Below, one piece after another: positions 61,121 to 64,000 of a DNA stretch of 64,000 bases (positions are counted from its first letter, which is position 1; every line of letters begins with the position of its first letter). Below the pieces are notes generated by a model that saw only the letters and a list, made by a program, of their open reading frames with translations, was not told the DNA's origin and did not search any database. Source of the DNA: Trileptium ribeirensis (Eukaryota; Nematoda; Enoplea; Enoplida; Thoracostomopsidae). The DNA lies in the NCBI GenBank assembly GCA_030248225.1, contig JASANE010030337.1, positions 1 through 64,000 of the forward strand, read 5' to 3'. The translations under genes were made by a program, and so were the position numbers.

Positions 61121-61960
61121 CTGTTTTAACTTTAAATAGAATTATTAACTAAATAATTTTAATAATAATAATTAGTAAAGATATATTATACGTCTTCCAT
61201 GTTTTATCTGGTTAAACCCAGCGTCCCACACCAGGGCCTGGGGATAAAATATATCAGGCTGTGACGTGTGCCGTTTGTCTCTACTGCTAATTGTGCAAAG
61301 GAGAAAACACGGAGCGCAAAAAACGTCCATCAAAACCCAAAACTATCTCGCTCTTTAATAGACCAATAAATAAACACGGTCGTTAAAATTTATTCAATAA
61401 AACCACATAGGCACGAGACTCCAATTTTAAGCTAATAACTTCGCCGCGTAAGACATGGAACCGGCTATAAACTTTCAGGGATCGTCGGAAGCCTGTGGGG
61501 ACAACATTTGTCAAAACCTTCTCGGAGTGAATTAGCACCCTACGGGGCCAAGATTTAGCTATTTTAGGTACGGCTAGTGTCGTGGTCTACACTCATCATT
61601 TTTAACTGCCTCTTCCAACTCGTATCTAGGGATTTAAACAACTTCCGAGTGAGATTGATATATACGAATATCGGCATGTCACTATAGCCTGTAAGCAGAT
61701 GTTAGTGTCAACCTCCCTGGGAACCTCAGTAATGATACCACATACTAGACGCATGCGTAACCAATCGAGCAGGGTCTGGACACACCTCGTTAAGCGCGAC
61801 TGCGGCCTGCTAAGCTCCATAGCTTCTTGGGTCTGGCCAAGGAAATTCGCAAAATCGTCAAAAGAGCAAAAACTGGGCCCACCCTTGAGGTTATGATAGC
61901 TGGAGTCGTATTGGCATGGTGTTAGGAAGTTGCGCTATGCAGCTTGCGTCCCGTTATTAC
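61121..61960. other. Stretch between the pyrimidine and purine tracts
   Basis: Mixed composition with moderately GC-rich parts (61440-61560). No gene or repeat end is recognised. Confidence 0.35.
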
Positions 61961-62340
61961 ATTTTAGGGAATAGAATGGTGTGAGAAAGTTAATAAAAAT
62001 TGGAAAGTTGAGAACAAGGTTATGGAAGAAATAGAACTAGGGGAGAAGAGAGGTATAACAAAAATAATGATCCTTGAGAAAGCAAAAATTAGTGTCATAA
62101 GGATTAGAAATGGTGGGGTGTTGCAGAGGGAATAATTTGTAGGCAAGACATTGACGAACTTAAGGAAAATGAAAGGAACCTAAGGTAACAGAAGAAAAGA
62201 GGTAGTAGAAGTAAGACGGCGGGATATGTGTGAGGGCAACGGCAGGAATGTATTTTGGATAAGGGGAGGTAATTTGGGGAGTCTTTAGGGGAAGTTTTGG
62301 GGAAGATAGAAACAGAGTAACGAAGATGATAGTTAAAAAA
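61961..62340 (+). repeat. Purine-rich tract
   Basis: About 380 bp dominated by A and G on the plus strand (AGGGGAGAAGAGAGG, GGGGAAGTTTTGGGGAAG). Only about 850 bp from the pyrimidine tract, it gives this region a strong strand skew reversal. Confidence 0.6.
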
Positions 62341-62531
62341 TGAAAATGAAAGTTGCCATTAATCACTTAGCTAGGCGCAAAAGTAGCAGAAGAGACAATT
62401 GGTTATCTGTCTGTTATCGGGCATCCGCCAGGCTACCAAGGGGAATCCCGGGCCAAAACCCTTTCAAAAACCCCAAAATTCGTAAAAACCTCGGGTTGCA
62501 CCCCAACGGGTTTCGTTTTCTTTTCTTTTCG

Positions 62532-62752
62532 ATTAGGTTAGTTAATAAAATAAACGGATGCTAATTATGCAAATTAGCATTCATTTGTACACAAAGCACG
62601 AAAACAAAAAAAAATCGAAATCCCGGGTTGAACACAAATCCTTTATTATACCCGTCCCTCCCTTGCGTTTCGTTTTCTTTTGTTTTCGTCTTGTTTACAA
62701 ACGAATGCTAATTTGCATAATTAGCATCCGTTTGTTTTATTACGAACCTAAT
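62532..62752. mobile_element. Fold-back element with POU-octamer-containing arms
   Basis: Arms 62532-62596 and 62688-62752 are inverted repeats: ATTAGGTTnGTAATAAAA, then ACGGATGCTAATTATG and CAAATTAGCATTC. Each arm is itself palindromic around ATTATGCAAAT and contains the octamer ATGCAAAT (ATTTGCAT in the other arm). The spacer has TTTCGTTTTCTTTT, which also precedes the left arm as a direct repeat. Confidence 0.75.
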
Positions 62753-63507
62753 GTTATCTTAATTTTCGTTTTCCAAATTCAGTCTAGTAGTACGGCCGTG
62801 AAGTCGGGTGCACGTTGAGCGACAAACTAGGTGTTACTTCCACTTTTCATGCTTAGTACGCTGAATTTCGGGCTAATACCGATATAGGTCCGGTTCGCGA
62901 CAATGTATACGATATAATTCGTATTTACGTTTAACTGTTATTTTTCTTAATTTTGGTCACCTAGCTAGTGATTTAATGCGCGAGTTACGGTTTTTAGACG
63001 GTCTATGTAGAGGTTTTTCTACGAAATTCTTCTCACAGCGATATTTAGCCACTGTTAGCCAAATTATTTTGGATTTCGATCTTGGACGAATTTTTATACA
63101 TGCTACGTGGATTTTACAAGAATTACGGAGTGTGTCACGAGAGTTGCAACAAAATTAACGTTGAGTTACCGAAAGCTGCACAATTAGGTACTTATCACTG
63201 AACTAATGTACATTAGTAGTATTATCTTTCCTGTATAAAATCTGAGTCGAGCACGAGCGTTATATAAAAATTATAACGGTCCTCCCTTAGAGTTTCAAAG
63301 TACATAACCCGTAGCTTGAGAAATCTCCCGTGGAGTTATTCGTGAAGGAAGTACGTGAGTATATATACCAAGGTCGAGGTCGTGGCGTGAGATACCAAAG
63401 TAATTAGTCGGGGACGATTCGACGTGGGAGGTTGGTACGGCCAACTAACTGAAAAGAATCGTGGGAACTAGAGAGTAGTTGCCGCTACTAACTAGTTATA
63501 GCGGGCC
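62753..63507. other. Stretch before the 154-bp repeat
   Basis: A TATAAAA near 63234 might be promoter-like, but no transcript model supports it. No gene seen. Confidence 0.35.
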
Positions 63508-63830
63508 AGTCAGCCGTCCGGAGACGGGAACATTGATATAACGGCACGTAAATAGCGTAACTCTAAGATCTTAGGATAAGGTAATTAAATAAACGTACGG
63601 GTCTAGCCGTCCGAAAGGCTTCGTACAAACTCACAAGGGAAAAGTAATAGAGTATCAATATCCTTGAGTAAGCCGTCCGGATACTGTTGGCGTTAAGGAA
63701 CGTAATTAGCATAATTTCAAGACCTTAGGCTGAGGTAACTAAATAAACGTAACGGTCTAGCCGTCCGAAAGGCTACGTACAAACCTCATAAGAGGCCAGT
63801 TGATAATCAGGCGCTAACATAAATCATAAT
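63508..63830 (+). repeat. Two-unit tandem repeat, period about 154 bp
   Basis: GTCTAGCCGTCCGAAAGGCT occurs at 63601 and 63755; upstream AACTAAATAAACGTA-type and GACCTTAGG-type words and downstream GTACAAAC follow in both. AGCCGTCCGG also recurs at 63511 and 63671. AGCC-GTCCGAAA-GGCT forms a small hairpin. No ORF. It could belong to a retroelement that continues past the right edge. Confidence 0.65.
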
Positions 63831-64000
63831 ATTGACACACAAGTCATTAGAATAATAGTGCGCTCAAATACTTAAGAAGCAAGGCTTGGTTAGTAAAAGT
63901 GTGTTGCATTATTAAAAAGTGAGTGTCTAACGTGTCAATGAGAAAACGAGGTGTATATATACGTGGCATAAATACCAATACTTATCGTGGCTAAAATTAG
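63831..64000. other. Right edge
   Basis: Nothing recognised; possibly the continuation of whatever element the 154-bp repeat belongs to. Confidence 0.3.

Noticed and set aside
60676..61152. 158-aa and 128-aa overlapping ORFs
   Set aside because: Both are open because the plus strand is almost all C/T; protein composition is Phe/Leu/Ser/Pro only.

Overview
The window is animal nuclear DNA. It is AT-rich and gene-poor, with genes split into small exons by 1.6-6 kb GT-AG introns, and it carries many non-autonomous DNA transposons, fold-backs and tandem repeats. I cannot name the species. The protein content would suit an invertebrate, possibly a marine one, but that is inference.

Three gene models are well supported because splice sites and codon phases agree. 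(1) 376-3320, plus strand: the 3' end of a KMT5A/SET8-like histone H4K20 methyltransferase, with the whole SET domain in the last exon and 5' exons beyond the left edge. (2) About 13523-25728, plus strand: a five-exon gene for a large protein with a DDE-transposase-like core, a Cys/His cluster, a basic helical segment, a Ser/Thr-rich linker and a PHD-like finger. Its first exon needs a -1 shift exactly at an A12 run that contains the heptamer A-AAA-AAG. (3) 37662-30949, minus strand: a two-exon LAPTM-like four-helix endolysosomal membrane protein, whose 6 kb intron holds a hAT element with perfect 8-bp target duplications and a nested GC-rich MITE.

Layout: 0-3.3 kb methyltransferase; 3.3-13.5 kb no convincing gene; 13.5-26 kb DDE/PHD gene, with a tRNA-like relic, a hairpin MITE and a possible antisense exon in its introns; 27.4-30.7 kb diverged repeats, candidate minus-strand exons of an unknown gene, and a 30-bp palindromic minisatellite of 18 units in perfect register; 30.9-37.7 kb LAPTM-like gene and its transposon-filled intron; 37.7-39.1 kb TIR element and a zinc-finger relic; 44.4-47.8 kb a 1.68 kb tandem duplication with an unchanged 109-codon ORF; 48-53.5 kb small hypothetical ORFs; 56.5-58.6 kb a degenerate satellite-like array with an outlying copy at 29.5 kb; 60.9-64 kb strand-asymmetric tracts, a large fold-back and a 154-bp tandem repeat. 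One MITE family has copies at 35.7, 44.0 and 54.8 kb.

The most unusual locus is the DDE/PHD gene: phase-consistent introns suggest a host-like, possibly domesticated, transposase gene, interrupted only at a classic slippery site. All splice models come from reading the sequence and have no transcript support.
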